A stretch of DNA of 64,000 nucleotides from Hormoscilla sp. GUM202 (GCA_005518205.2 RFFC02000022.1:62001-126000); one strand, 5' to 3'. Shown: positions 1-9,003, counted from the stretch's first letter. The notes: generated by a model not told the origin, from the letters alone. Numbers and translations are program-made.

Positions 1-41
1 TCCGATCACTCAAAAGTTACACTTGAAACACTTTTGCTTCC

Positions 42-77
42 ATAATGGGTCTAGCCGCCGCTGGTTAGGCCCATTAT
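42..77. terminator. strong hairpin, probable bidirectional terminator
   Basis: Positions 42-56 and 63-77 pair over 15 bp, with two G-U wobbles, around a 6-nt loop; a short T-rich stretch follows. No gene is visible on either side within the window, so it probably ends a gene lying to the left of base 1. Terminator function is inferred from structure only. Confidence 0.45.
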
Positions 78-86
78 TGTTTAAAG

Positions 87-326
87 GGGCGTTGCACATT
101 TTGGGGATGATGGTTGCAACGAAGCTAATTCTTTCTTCAAAATTCAAAATTCAAAATGGAGAATTGCTAATGACAGATATTTAGCCAGATATAGATATTT
201 ATCACCAGAACCGATGCCACTGGTCGCCATGGTACGTGGTCACTTATCATCCCGTCGTTATGCAACGCCTTTAAAGGTATTGTTCCCGTCAGAATGTGAA
301 GGGCGTTGCACATTTTGGGGATGATG
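87..326. repeat. 26-bp direct repeat pair
   Basis: The 26 bases at 87-112 recur unchanged at 301-326 (core GCGTTGCACATTTTGGGGAT). Between them is an A/T-rich spacer with the TTCAAAATTCAAAATT motif near 139-160, which also appears near 34100 and 36125. No coding frame is supported here. The two copies probably mark an old insertion, but no transposase or inverted ends remain. Confidence 0.6.
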
Positions 327-407
327 CCCTTTTTGCACATAACTGAAAATGGCTTGTAGTCTAAGTCAATAGTCCGGACAGTTTTGAGAAGAATTTTTAT
401 AATTCAC

Positions 408-1439
408 TATTGTTAACCTAAGTTGCGACCTATTTAAAAAAATATGAATTACCCACTTAGACTTTACAGATATTTTGAGGGTTTTAGTAGCCCTCGATAC
501 AAAATTATATTTTTATTGTGCTATGCGGCGGGTTGGCTGTTTAGAGGTTATAATGTACTAAAATAACAGTTAATTGCTGGTTCTGTAGATTATGGAAGAT
601 ATGATTACAACAATTTTTGTTCTTTGCGACGAGCTCCTAAAAGCTTTGAATATAAAAGAAGATCCACAAGTAAAAATGAACAATGCAGAGGTGATGACGG
701 TAGGATTGGTTGCTGCATATTTTTTTGGAGGACGAGCGCTATTGTCAATTTATGGTGGAACACAATTATCTAAAAAATCTGTTAAGTAAAAGTAGATTCA
801 ATCGGAGATTACATAATATAGGCGAACCAATTTGGATGCTTTTATTCCAAGTCAGAGCGCAAACATTTAAACAGCTCAATCCAGGTCAAGAATGTCAAGA
901 ATATATTCTTGATAGTTTCCCTGTGCCAGTCTGTGACAATATTAGGATTGATAGATGTAAAATTTATAAGCAAGAAGAAGATCGAGGATATATTGCAAGT
1001 AAAAAACGTTATTTTTATGGATTAAGGGTTCATATGTTAGTAAACAAAAGTGGAAATCCAATAGAATTTTATCTAGCCCCGGGTAGTTATAATGACGTTA
1101 AACTTCTGCAATCTTTTTGCTTCGATTTACCATCAAATTCTCTAGTTTATGGAGACAAAGCTTATAACGATTATCAATTAGAAGATTTACTAAAAGAGTC
1201 GGCAAATATCAAATTAAAACCTTTGCGAAAAAAGAATTCAAAAAGAAAAGAATCTCCTTGTTTTGAATATATACAACAGGTAACTAGAAAACAAGTTGAA
1301 ACATGTTTTAGTCGGATAACTAATTTGTTTCCCAAGTCAATTCATGCCGTTACATCCAAAGGATTTGAATTGAAAATAATTCTCTTTATCATCGCTTTTT
1401 GTATTCAATTTTTATAGGTCGCAACTTAAGTTATTGTTA
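408..1439 (+). mobile_element. complete IS982-family insertion sequence with target duplication
   Basis: The element occupies 416-1431 (1016 bp). Its terminal inverted repeats are 18 bp with one mismatch: 416-433 begins ACCTAAGTTGCGACC and 1414-1431 is its complement. The 8-bp sequence TATTGTTA is repeated directly outside both ends (408-415 and 1432-1439), so the insertion is recent enough to keep an exact target duplication. It carries one transposase gene, which is frameshifted. The stop codon of the transposase (1415-1417) lies inside the right inverted repeat. Confidence 0.92.
592..1417 (+). pseudogene. IS982-family transposase, frameshifted
   Basis: Two overlapping frames together make one IS982 DDE transposase. 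The first (592-789) gives MEDMITTIFVLCDELL to about VAAYFFGG. The second, entered near 728-745, gives the conserved stretch NLLSKSRFNRRLHNI, then the DDE core with LDSFPVPVCDN and YGDKAYNDY, and the C-terminal glutamate region QVETCFSRI. Moving from frame 1 to frame 2 needs a +1 shift, next to a run of seven T (719-725). This could be a one-base mutation or, less likely, programmed frameshifting. Family members are about 270-300 aa in one frame. Because ends and target duplication are intact, inactivation is probably recent. Confidence 0.85.
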
Positions 1440-1442
1440 ATA

Positions 1443-1496
1443 TCCAGTCAGAGGGTCATAATACATATGTATTACGACAGCCAGTCAGAGGAAAAG
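1443..1496. promoter_or_regulatory. 24-bp near-perfect palindrome between direct repeats
   Basis: Positions 1455-1478 read the same on both strands except for one mismatch pair (centre ATACATATGTAT). The 11-mer CCAGTCAGAGG flanks it on both sides (1444-1454 and 1481-1491). The arrangement resembles a dimeric repressor site or the end of a small element. No promoter or gene start is visible close by, so any function is a guess. Confidence 0.35.
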
Positions 1497-1610
1497 GGAG
1501 TTTGTCTCCAAGCTATCCACCCGCTCCGAGTACGGTAGTAAACCAAATCTAAGAAGCACTCATGGGATAGCCTCGGAGAGTCTTCTCGCGGAACTGCTGA
1601 AAACAGCAGG
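1497..1610 (+). other. possible structured RNA or transposon end with competing helices
   Basis: This gene-free stretch contains GGAG/CTCC at 1497-1509, a 7-bp helix GCTATCC (1512-1518) with GGATAGC (1565-1571), another 7-bp helix CTCCGAG (1524-1530) with CTCGGAG (1572-1578), and a CTGCTG-AAAA-CAGCAG hairpin at 1594-1609. The two 7-bp helices interleave with no linker between their 3' strands, so they probably cannot form at once. That could be a switch. It could equally be the structured right end of a lost transposon. I do not recognise the family. Confidence 0.3.
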
Positions 1611-1929
1611 CCATTTCTACAAACCCCAGGCAGAGCCGTGGGAACGAGGGGGGGGACACAGGACCGTAGTCAAATCGCTACATATTGACCACACCCCCAA
1701 ATCATTACCCGACAATGGTTTGGGCGATGTTTTCCCCAGGATGTCTCCACTTTTGATGGCTGGGGAGCTATATATTGCATCACACAAAGTATACCAAATT
1801 TTTAGGCCACTTTGAATTTTTATACCATAGGGCAAATTTTTTGTCAAATTTTTCTGATCTATTGGTACGGATCATAATTTATCGTTTTTGTAAATAAAAT
1901 TTAGCGAAGCGTGGGTTTTCCCTGCCCCC

Positions 1930-2907
1930 TCATCCCCCTTGTTTCTCAACTGCCCATGCAATCACCTTTTGTCCCAACTGCACACGCTGATCGCTATCCA
2001 AGCGGTCAACTTCCCGCACGCCCGTAGGACTGGTAACATTCACCTCTGTCAGATAGCCACCAATTACGTCAATGCCAACAAAATATAAACCATCCCGTTG
2101 CAGCACAGGTGCCAACTGAGCGCAAATTTCTCGCTCTCGTTCCGTAATGTCTACCTTAGCAACCCGGCCCCCAACTGCCATATTCCCCCGAAATTCTGCC
2201 CCAGTCGGAATGCGATTTACTGCCCCTATAGGTTCGCCATTCAGGAGAATAATTCGCTTATCTCCATCTTTGGCAGCAGGCAAGAAAGTCTGCACCATTA
2301 CCGGATTTCTGCCTTGCTGCGTGCTGATTTCCACCAGGGAATTGAAATTGCGATCGCCCTCCTCTAGCAATAAAATACCCTCACCCGCCTTCCCCCCCAG
2401 GGGTTTGAGCACAACCTTGCCTTTCTGCTCCATAAAATCTCGGATTACCTGCTTATCCGCACTGACGATCGTTTCGGGAATTGCCCCTGTAAACTGGAGA
2501 GCATACATTTTCTCATTAGCATTCCGCAACCCCTTGGGTGAATTAAGCACTAAGGTTTTGGCAGGGTCAATGTAATCTAGAATATAGGTAGCATAGAGAT
2601 AAGCAATGGTCACAGGTGGGTCAGTGCGCACGAACACCGCGTCCATCTCCTCAAGGCATTGTAATGTGCGATCGCCCGCCTGAAACCAAGGGGACTGGGC
2701 CACCCAGCGTCCCTCTGCCAACTGCACGGGTGTCAGCCGCACCGACTGCAAAAGCGCCGACGCCTTACCATTAATAACATGCAGCTGATTCGCTTCAGTA
2801 ATCCAGACATCATGACCTAGAATTTGTGCAGCTTCCATCATCGCCACACTCGTGTCATGAGTTGGATCCAGACGCTCTATCGGGTCAATAATAAAGGCAA
2901 ATTTCAT
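1930..2907 (-). CDS. gshB: glutathione synthetase
   Basis: Joins gamma-glutamylcysteine and glycine with ATP to make glutathione, the second step of the pathway, in the cytosol. The 325-aa product starts MKFAFIIDPIERLDP, has the N-terminal pre-ATP-grasp domain, then the ATP-grasp loop KPLGGKAGEG (168-177), the metal and ligand residues in VGIDVIGGYLTEVNVTSPTG (277-296), and the usual end of a bacterial GshB. Full length. It lies 132 nt downstream of grxC on the same strand, the usual cyanobacterial pairing. A 24-nt perfect palindrome sits between the two genes. Confidence 0.95.
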   Translation of the reverse strand: MKFAFIIDPIERLDPTHDTSVAMMEAAQILGHDVWITEANQLHVINGKASALLQSVRLTPVQLAEGRWVAQSPWFQAGDRTLQCLEEMDAVFVRTDPPVTIAYLYATYILDYIDPAKTLVLNSPKGLRNANEKMYALQFTGAIPETIVSADKQVIRDFMEQKGKVVLKPLGGKAGEGILLLEEGDRNFNSLVEISTQQGRNPVMVQTFLPAAKDGDKRIILLNGEPIGAVNRIPTGAEFRGNMAVGGRVAKVDITEREREICAQLAPVLQRDGLYFVGIDVIGGYLTEVNVTSPTGVREVDRLDSDQRVQLGQKVIAWAVEKQGG

Positions 2908-2930
2908 GATTTCATTACACTTCTATTTAT

Positions 2931-3004
2931 CTTAGCCCGCCTGCGCGGGCTAAGTTCTAGTAGCCCCACCCGTGTCTCCTCGTTCCCTGGCAACCCCTGG
3001 GAAC
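2931..3004. repeat. two palindromic repeats between grxC and gshB
   Basis: CTTAGCCCGC pairs perfectly with GCGGGCTAAG around CTGC (2931-2954). CGTTCCC pairs with GGGAACG at 2980-3004. The second belongs to a dispersed family with GTTCCC/GGGAAC arms also seen near 1622-1655, 7745-7780, 39890-40035 and 57445-57490. No T-tract follows, so termination is uncertain; the hairpins could affect stability of a grxC-gshB transcript. Confidence 0.55.
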
Positions 3005-3039
3005 GGGTGGGGTGTCTATACCATTGAGCTGACCAATGA

Positions 3040-3294
3040 TTATTTTAGCAGGGAGTCGAGCGCACCTTTTCGATCTAACTCGTAGATATCGTCGCAACCA
3101 CCTATATGCTGGTCATTGATAAAAATCTGAGGCAAGGAGGTGCGTCCCTGGGCACGAACAGCCATTTTATCCCTGGCCTCCTCATCGCCATCAATGCAGT
3201 ATTCCGCGTACTCTACCCCTTTGTTATCGAGCAAACCTTTGGCACGCTGGCAAAAGGGACACCAGCTCCACGTATATATTTCGATCTTAGACAT
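3040..3294 (-). CDS. grxC: glutaredoxin 3
   Basis: A small thiol-disulfide oxidoreductase that uses glutathione to reduce protein disulfides and mixed disulfides. From the ATG at 3294 the 84-aa protein reads MSKIEIYTWSWCPFCQRAKG, with the dithiol active site CPFC, the cis-proline in SLPQIF, and the glutathione-binding GGCDD near the C-terminus. An in-frame start at 3330 would add 12 residues, but the purine-rich GAGGAGAG just upstream of 3294 fits that start. gshB, which makes its cofactor, follows on the same strand. Confidence 0.93.
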   Translation of the reverse strand: MSKIEIYTWSWCPFCQRAKGLLDNKGVEYAEYCIDGDEEARDKMAVRAQGRTSLPQIFINDQHIGGCDDIYELDRKGALDSLLK

Positions 3295-3468
3295 TATACT
3301 ACTCTCCTCGGACACAGCCATAGCATTCAATTCTATTTTATATCTATTATTCCCTGAATGGCAGCTTTATTTGCAGTGTTTTTACCCATGACATCTGTCA
3401 AGCGATCGCACTTAAAAATCTGTATCGACTGCAAATCTTAGATTCTACACCACCCCTCTCCCACTGTT

Positions 3469-4092
3469 TTATCGGCCCGCCTCAAACACCCGCTCGGCAG
3501 TTATATTTAAATCGGGAAATATTGTCGATTCAATGCGATCGTTACCTCTAAACCTTTTTACCTCATATTCCCCCTCTACCATTTGATAAACCCAAAAAGT
3601 AGGCTGTTTGGGGTTGCCAATAAATCGTTTGCCACCTAATCCCAAATAGTCAATTATCCAATATTCACAAATTCCCATTGTTTCATATTCAAAAACCTTC
3701 ATTAAATAATCATCTTGCCAATTAGTGCTGACTACTTCTATGGCTAACTTGACAGTTTCTCCCTTGGTAATGGTCGATCGCTTTTTCCACAGTGGTTCGT
3801 TTTCTAAAGCCTTGATATCGAGAATTGTCACATCGGGATTAAATCCAGAATAATCGGAATTAATTGACTTGATGATGCATCTAGTAGCAAGCAAGTAGGG
3901 AAGTTCGAGACTTTCTATTTGTACTCCTAATTTAACGACCAACAAACCAATAACTTGTTCGTGGGGGCCTGTGGGTTGCATTTCTATAATATCTCCTTTA
4001 TGTAGTTCGTAACGGCGCTGACCGTCATCGGGAACCCAGTCCAGAAATTCCTCTAGGGTCATTAGTTCCGATTTCGATATTGCTTGAGTCAT
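3469..4092 (-). CDS. Uma2 family (DUF820) putative endonuclease
   Basis: The 207-aa protein has the layout of the Uma2/DUF820 family, common in cyanobacteria: an N-terminal MTLEEFLDWVPDD, RRYELHKGDIIEM, then a PD-(D/E)XK-like core with NPDVTILD (Asp), KLAIEVVS (Glu) and the EYETMGICEYWIID segment. The family is predicted from its fold to be a restriction-endonuclease-like nuclease; its cellular role is not known. It stands alone, with its own ATG. Confidence 0.85.
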   Translation of the reverse strand: MTQAISKSELMTLEEFLDWVPDDGQRRYELHKGDIIEMQPTGPHEQVIGLLVVKLGVQIESLELPYLLATRCIIKSINSDYSGFNPDVTILDIKALENEPLWKKRSTITKGETVKLAIEVVSTNWQDDYLMKVFEYETMGICEYWIIDYLGLGGKRFIGNPKQPTFWVYQMVEGEYEVKRFRGNDRIESTIFPDLNITAERVFEAGR

Positions 4093-4143
4093 GGCTTTTT
4101 ACTTTCTCCTGGCGATCGCCTCTATACTATTATCACAAATACT

Positions 4144-4566
4144 TTAGTCAGGTTCCCAAGGATTAATGATTAAAATACCGCACCCTTCAAAATCAGAAAC
4201 ATTGCGAGTGGCGATCGTTGCTTGATAGGTATAACAAATACTTGCTATTTGAGCATCTGCTGGGGAGATCGGGGAACCTGTCCGTCTTCTTTTACTAGCT
4301 ATCATAGCAAATGCGATCGCCGCCTTTTCATCAAAGGATAAAATCCGCCCTGCAAAATCTCGATTAAACATCCGTTCCGCCGTTTTGCCGAGTTCAGCTT
4401 GACGTTTTCCAGAGGGTAATAAAGCAATGCCATAGAGAATTTCAGCTTGAGTTATGGTGGTTCTAAAAAGATTCATTATTGGTTGTGCTGCCACCCATTG
4501 ACGAACAACTTTAGATCCTTTTGGGTTCATCAGTTCTGATAAGACATTTGTGTCAAGTATAATCAT
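4144..4566 (-). CDS. PIN-domain ribonuclease toxin (VapC/FitB-like)
   Basis: A predicted Mg-dependent RNase toxin. The 140-aa protein from 4566 starts MIILDTNVLSELMNPKG, giving the first PIN aspartate and the SELM motif typical of FitB-like PIN proteins. The conserved glutamate is in TQAEILYGIALL, and later acidic residues are in SPADAQIASI and TRNVSDFEG. An upstream in-frame start at 4668 would run through the antitoxin gene and is unlikely. The start overlaps the antitoxin reading frame by 14 nt, which indicates translational coupling, but that antitoxin carries a premature stop. Confidence 0.85.
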   Translation of the reverse strand: MIILDTNVLSELMNPKGSKVVRQWVAAQPIMNLFRTTITQAEILYGIALLPSGKRQAELGKTAERMFNRDFAGRILSFDEKAAIAFAMIASKRRRTGSPISPADAQIASICYTYQATIATRNVSDFEGCGILIINPWEPD

Positions 4567-4831
4567 GTAAGTCCTCAAAATTCGGGTGTTCGCGCATGGG
4601 TTCTCTGACGATCGTGGGTATTTCAAAATCCCCAAAATGGGCAAAACGTCGCTCAATGGCTTCGGCAAGATTTAATGGTTTAGAGTTGTTTTCTGTCAAT
4701 ACGGCGGCCCGGAGTATTTCTTTGACCTATTCTTCGAGGGAAAGTCCGCGCTCTTCTGCTCGCTTTTGTAAGCGGGATAAGAGGCTTTCATCAAGGTTAC
4801 TGATCGTGATACTGGTCATAATTTTTGGCAT
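4553..4831 (-). pseudogene. FitA-like antitoxin with an in-frame amber stop
   Basis: Reading from the ATG at 4831 gives MPKIMTSITISNLDESLLSRL, then RAEERGLSLEE, a TAG at 4727-4729, and VKEILRAAVLTENN on to the natural TGA at 4553-4555. The ribbon-helix-helix N-terminus and the downstream overlap with the PIN gene identify it as the partner antitoxin. In the family the stop position is usually Glu (EEEV), so GAG to TAG is the likely change. No frameshift is present and the frame is open on both sides. If the toxin is active, loss of the antitoxin would matter, so read-through, toxin inactivity or sequencing error should be considered. Confidence 0.8.
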
Positions 4832-4873
4832 CTCTCACTCATTTTATTGTATCATCTCTATACCAAGATTCCG

Positions 4874-4895
4874 AAGCCCGCCTGGGCGAGCTTCG
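4874..4895. terminator. hairpin downstream of hflX
   Basis: GAAGC pairs with GCTTC and an inner CGCC with GGCG, just past the hflX stop on the minus strand and before the antitoxin relic. A probable terminator or stability element; no clear T-tract on either side. Confidence 0.35.
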
Positions 4896-4908
4896 TTCCT
4901 TTAACCCT

Positions 4909-6726
4909 TTATGGTGGGGGTATAGAAGCAACGGCGTATTGAACCAACTGGGCGAGTTTCTGACGGAGGGTTTCCAGTCCCAAGCGCTGACTAGCGGAAA
5001 TAAATAGCGCTTGGGGAAATTCCTCTTGGGCCAATGCCAGGGTATCTCCATCTACCTCGTCAATCTTATTAAACACCACCAATGCTGGTCCGGGAGTGAC
5101 AGGCATTTCCGATAGCAGACGCATCACCGATCGGATGTGACTCTGCCAAGCGGGATGGGAGAGCTCCACTAGATGCAGCAATGCGTCAGCTTCCGTTACT
5201 TCCTCCAAGGTAGCACGAAAAGCATCGATCAATGGTGGTGGCAGTTCGTGAATAAACCCCACCGTATCTGTCAGCAAAATTGTCCGCGCCTCCCCCGTTT
5301 CCCCATCATTCACTACCAACCGTCGGGTCGTGGGGTCCAGGGTCGCAAATAGCTGGTCTGCGGTGTAAACTTCCGCATTAGTTAAAGTATTCAGCAGGGT
5401 AGACTTGCCCGCATTTGTATAGCCCACCACTGCTATACTGGGAACTTCCCGATGCTGTCGCTGACTCCGCAGTCGCGATCGATGTGCTTGCAGTTGATTG
5501 ACTTCCTGTTGCAGTCGGGAAATGCGCCGCCCGATCGCGCGGCGTTCCGTTTCCAACTTAGTTTCCCCCGGACCCCTAGTCCCGATACCGCCCCCCAGTC
5601 GGGACATATCTTGACCGCGTCCAGTCAGGCGAGGTAGGGTATACTCCAGTTGGGCAAGTTCCACCTGTAATTTACCAGCCCGAGATTGAGCCCGTTGGGC
5701 AAAAATATCCAATATTACCTCTGTCCGGTCTACCACTCGCACCCCTGTCTGCACTTCCAGGTTCCGGACTTGGGCCGGGGACAGGTCTCGGTCAAAGGCC
5801 ACTAAATTCGCCCCTATTGTTTGCACTGTCAAGGCTATTTCTTGCACCTTCCCCGCACCGACTACCGTTTGGGGATGGGGGCGCGATCGCCTTTGGCGCA
5901 TGACTGAGAGCACATCTCCACCAGCAGTTTCCACCAACCGGGTCAATTCTGCTAAACCATTTTCAAACCGACTGGACCCGATATCATCGGTCCTCAGACC
6001 CACTAGCAGCACCCGATCTCGGTCGTCGTCTACCTCTTGGGCCACATATTCCCGGCGGAACTCCTCTTCCAGTCCGGACACTAAGTCCAGAAAATCCCGA
6101 TCGCCCAGTTCCTCCAGACTCAGGGGAGGAGATAGAGTCCAATTTTTCTCGGGATGGGGGACGAGATGGGCTAAATATGCTTCTTTAACGTAACCCGTGG
6201 CGCCACCACCTCGGCGAGTAAACCCACCTCCCGTGAGAGTGAGAACGACCAATGCATCTAAACGCTGGATGGCCATTGCCGTCAAAGTATCTTCACTCGG
6301 AGGGTGAGACTTCAGTTGGGTAGCAATGCAGCGAATACCGCAGAGTCGTTCCGCACCGTAGCGAGGTAACTCCAAAGGCGGTATTTGGGTTTGGCGGGGA
6401 GTCCCCACCCCGACGCGAATTACCTGTCCCCGGCGATTAATGTAGCTACAGAGGGGTTGGTTGATTTCCGTGCCGATCTCCGCCAGTCGCTGGGCAAATT
6501 CTGCCGTTGTCAGGCGATCGCCCGGAAGGCGCTGATGATAAAGTCGTTGCAACTGCTTCAGTTGACTTGGTTTGAGACCCTGAAGATTTCCGTAGATAGT
6601 TTCGATCTTGCTACCTCCCCAGTTACCTGGTCTTGCAATTTCGTCTATTTTACTTGCTCTGGGGCAATCATACCACAAATATAATACATTTATTTCAATC
6701 CAACCCGCGCCATCATCTCCTCCCAT
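4909..6726 (-). CDS. hflX: GTPase HflX
   Basis: A ribosome-associated GTPase that splits or rescues stalled ribosomes under stress. In the 605-aa frame the HflX N-domain is followed by the glycine-rich linker RGPGETKLETERR (384 on), then G1 GYTNAGKS (435-442), the switch region LFATLDPTTR, G3 DTVGF (487-491), G4 NKID (553-556) and G5 SAS (577-579). The start is uncertain: similarity typical of cyanobacterial HflX begins at about residue 41 (ETIYGNLQGLKPSQ), and the first 40 residues look unlike it, but no better ATG or GTG is evident. Confidence 0.92.
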   Translation of the reverse strand: MGGDDGAGWIEINVLYLWYDCPRASKIDEIARPGNWGGSKIETIYGNLQGLKPSQLKQLQRLYHQRLPGDRLTTAEFAQRLAEIGTEINQPLCSYINRRGQVIRVGVGTPRQTQIPPLELPRYGAERLCGIRCIATQLKSHPPSEDTLTAMAIQRLDALVVLTLTGGGFTRRGGGATGYVKEAYLAHLVPHPEKNWTLSPPLSLEELGDRDFLDLVSGLEEEFRREYVAQEVDDDRDRVLLVGLRTDDIGSSRFENGLAELTRLVETAGGDVLSVMRQRRSRPHPQTVVGAGKVQEIALTVQTIGANLVAFDRDLSPAQVRNLEVQTGVRVVDRTEVILDIFAQRAQSRAGKLQVELAQLEYTLPRLTGRGQDMSRLGGGIGTRGPGETKLETERRAIGRRISRLQQEVNQLQAHRSRLRSQRQHREVPSIAVVGYTNAGKSTLLNTLTNAEVYTADQLFATLDPTTRRLVVNDGETGEARTILLTDTVGFIHELPPPLIDAFRATLEEVTEADALLHLVELSHPAWQSHIRSVMRLLSEMPVTPGPALVVFNKIDEVDGDTLALAQEEFPQALFISASQRLGLETLRQKLAQLVQYAVASIPPP

Positions 6727-6871
6727 ACTCTATAGCACAAATATCTCATACTTGTCAAGTGTTTTTTCGCCGGGCGATCGCCCCTGACAACCGGTCTCTT
6801 GGCGAAGCTAGCTGGAAGCGCAGAACCCGGAATAGGTGAAAGAGGTGAAATTTCACTTGTAACATGCAGCA

Positions 6872-6965
6872 CTAATTAAGAGCGTAAGGTTCGGAGAATT
6901 CAATAAGTTGAATAATGCCTCTCAAAAATTCCTGAGCTTTTTCTTCATCTTCTAAAGAAAGCGTT
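6872..6965 (-). pseudogene. C-terminal remnant of a small protein
   Basis: On the minus strand an open stretch ending at the TAG at 6872-6874 reads LSLEDEEKAQEFLRGIIQLI and then EFSEPYALN. It has no start codon: its upstream side runs into an inverted GTTGGGTTT repeat. It looks like the surviving end of a small acidic, possibly antitoxin-like protein. The identity is not recognised and the call is tentative. Confidence 0.3.
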
Positions 6966-6974
6966 GTTCATTCG

Positions 6975-7075
6975 TAGGTTGGGTTGACGCTCTTGAAACC
7001 CAACAAGCGCGACACACGCTTCGCTACGCTAACAACATCTCGCGGGTTGGGTTTCGTGCGGAGACCCAACCTATG
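6975..7075. repeat. GTTGGGTTT inverted repeat
   Basis: GTAGGTTGGGTTGACGC near 6976-6992 and GAGACCCAACCTATG near 7059-7074 face each other, with another GGTTGGGTTTC between. This is a common cyanobacterial intergenic palindrome family. It carries no frame and separates the hflX side from a repeat cluster. Confidence 0.5.
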
Positions 7076-7303
7076 ACATTAATATTTTTGCTTCTCACCA
7101 GATGCACCCGCTACATTGATACTCATAGAGTCTAAATCCGATCTGGTGGATATGCTGACTGCGATCGCGATCGCACTCTATTTAGTGTAGCTGATTGATT
7201 TTTGATTGTCAACCCCCGATCGCCTTGACATGTCAGGTATACTCCGAACCGTCAGGAACTGCGCCTTTGGATAGTCCCATGCGATGGGCGATCGCGAACA
7301 GGT

Positions 7304-7491
7304 CAGAAACCCGGTTTCTGGGAGGTGATTTTCGTATTCCCACCGAGATATTCAAAGAAACCCGGTTTCTCAGCTGGCATCGGATCGCCCCCCGATCGCG
7401 CTGCGCGCGCGCTACGCGAACGCGAGCAGACCAGAAACCCGGTTTCTGGGAGGTAATTTTCGCATCTCCACCGAGATAGTCAAAGAAACCC
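7304..7491. repeat. duplicated 60-bp unit built on the AGAAACCCGGTTTCT palindrome
   Basis: The palindrome AGAAACCCGGTTTCT occurs at 7305-7319, 7356-7370 and about 7433-7447. A unit of about 60 bp starting with it (7304-7363) recurs with few changes at 7431-7491. Related palindromes appear near 31310, 40925 and 48400. Long frames across this stretch are translations of the repeat. The rest of 6727-7928 shows no supported gene beyond the remnant at 6872. Confidence 0.7.
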
Positions 7492-7508
7492 CAATACTTC
7501 TCGGTTAG

Positions 7509-7902
7509 GGAGTGGGGAGTAGAGAGTAGAGGAGAATGGCGTTGGGGTTCTTCACTCCCCACTTCTGTCTCCCCACTCCCTACTTTTTGCAAATCCTTGA
7601 AGTATGGAAAAATTTCCCTAAAGCACGAAGCTCTTGACTAATTTCCGTTTTTGACAAACACTGCTACAATTTATAATAATTAGCTTATTAGTCTGTTTTA
7701 ACTCATCTCTTGCACCATTCTCAACTAGAGGATCCGCCTCCATAACTCGTTACCTGGATCCGCCAGGTAACGAGGGAAAAACACTTTCTCGACAAGGCTT
7801 TCAGTGGGTTTTAACTCATATCTTGCACCTATCGCAACAGGCCGACGCTAAGAGTAAAAGTCCACAAAGCGTGGGCTAAATCCTTTCTCGACAAGGCCCC
7901 CT
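7509..7902. repeat. intergenic repeat cluster, part shared with 57.4 kb
   Basis: GAGTGGGGAG at 7509 is answered by CTCCCCACTC near 7575, a common cyanobacterial spacer repeat. TTTTAACTCAT-TCTTGCACC occurs near 7697 and 7810. TTTCTCGACAAGGC occurs near 7789 and 7882. The segment around 7775-7820 recurs in reverse orientation at 57395-57450, with only a few differences over about 45 bp. No gene is supported. Confidence 0.6.
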
Positions 7903-7928
7903 CCTGCGAAGAGAAGTACCTCGATCTC

Positions 7929-8846
7929 CTAACTATCAGCTAGAATTTTATCAGATGTCGAATGTTGCCCATCAGCAAGGAAATTCAAATTCACTTCTCT
8001 GGACTCTTGCAGCTGGGGGGTTACCGTCTCCGAACTTACTGACGAAGTTTCTGCTTTTTCTGCTGATTTATCTTGTGACTTTGTAGCTGCTTGCACAACA
8101 TCTGATAAGTTTTTTGCCATCATGAGGAAATCAGAAGGTATCATCAGCACCGTAGTAGTATTATTTTCAGCCCCAATTTCCGTCAGCATTTGCAAGCGTC
8201 GCAATTCCAAAACCGCCGGATTTTCTACAATCTTCTGAGAAGCTTCAGCTAATTTAATCGAAGCTTCCTGTTCCGCTGCCGCTTTAATTATGCGAGCGCG
8301 TTTTTCCCGGACCGCTTCCGCTTCTTTAGCCATCGCCCGTTGCATACTCGGAGGAATTTCCACATCTTTCATTTCCACCCGTTCGATCACCACCCCCCAA
8401 GGACCCGTAACTTCATCGACAATTTCTTGGATTGTATTGTTAATTTTATCGCGGTTTTGCAGCACATCATCCAGGATATTTTGCCCCACCACGTTGCGTA
8501 AAGTAGTCAATGCCGTTTGATATACTGCAATCTCGTAGTTTTCCACCTTATTTATCGCTTTATTCGGGTCAATTAAGCGATAGTATAGGACAGCATTTAC
8601 CTTAATCGTAACGCTATCAGCCGTTATCGTTTCTTGTGGCTGGATATCTACAGTTTTCGTGCGGATATCCACTTGTTTCTTTTGATCCAGCACGGGAATA
8701 ATCCAATACATCCCCGGACCCCTGACACTTTTCATCCTCCCGAGGCGAAAAATCACGCCCCGCTGATATTCCCGATCTATTTTCAGTCCCGAGAGTCCCA
8801 GTAAGATGCTTATAACTAAAGCCGTCCCGATAATAGTTTCCATCAT
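7929..8846 (-). CDS. slipin (stomatin/prohibitin-like SPFH membrane protein)
   Basis: The 305-aa protein has one N-terminal membrane segment (about 4-20), then the SPFH core: EYQRGVIFRLGRMKSVRGPG, the VDIRTKTVDIQPQETITADS stretch, ALTTLRNVVGQNILDDVL, then the charged helix AKEAEAVREKRARIIKAAAE typical of slipins. It should oligomerise at the inner face of a membrane microdomain. The C-terminal 50 residues are Ser/Glu-rich and look disordered. Usual partners such as an NfeD-like protease are not adjacent. Starting at 8843 instead would drop only the duplicated first Met. Confidence 0.85.
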   Translation of the reverse strand: MMETIIGTALVISILLGLSGLKIDREYQRGVIFRLGRMKSVRGPGMYWIIPVLDQKKQVDIRTKTVDIQPQETITADSVTIKVNAVLYYRLIDPNKAINKVENYEIAVYQTALTTLRNVVGQNILDDVLQNRDKINNTIQEIVDEVTGPWGVVIERVEMKDVEIPPSMQRAMAKEAEAVREKRARIIKAAAEQEASIKLAEASQKIVENPAVLELRRLQMLTEIGAENNTTTVLMIPSDFLMMAKNLSDVVQAATKSQDKSAEKAETSSVSSETVTPQLQESREVNLNFLADGQHSTSDKILADS

Positions 8847-8969
8847 ATTTGCTCTCGCCTAACTCCGATGCATCTCCATTCTAGACTGGGCATCAGTGTA
8901 TGGCGTTAAAAAATCATAAAATCCGCCCACAGCCTCCCAGCAGGGGCTACCGGGACTCCACGGGCGATC

Positions 8970-9003
8970 TATCAGACCCTTGTTATTAGACCCTTGTTAT
9001 TTA
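8970..9003. repeat. short tandem repeat AGACCCTTGTTATT
   Basis: AGACCCTTGTTATT occurs twice in a row upstream of the slipin gene, followed by a partial third copy (CACCCTTGACA). The remainder of the 200-nt spacer to the next gene shows nothing else recognisable. Confidence 0.5.
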
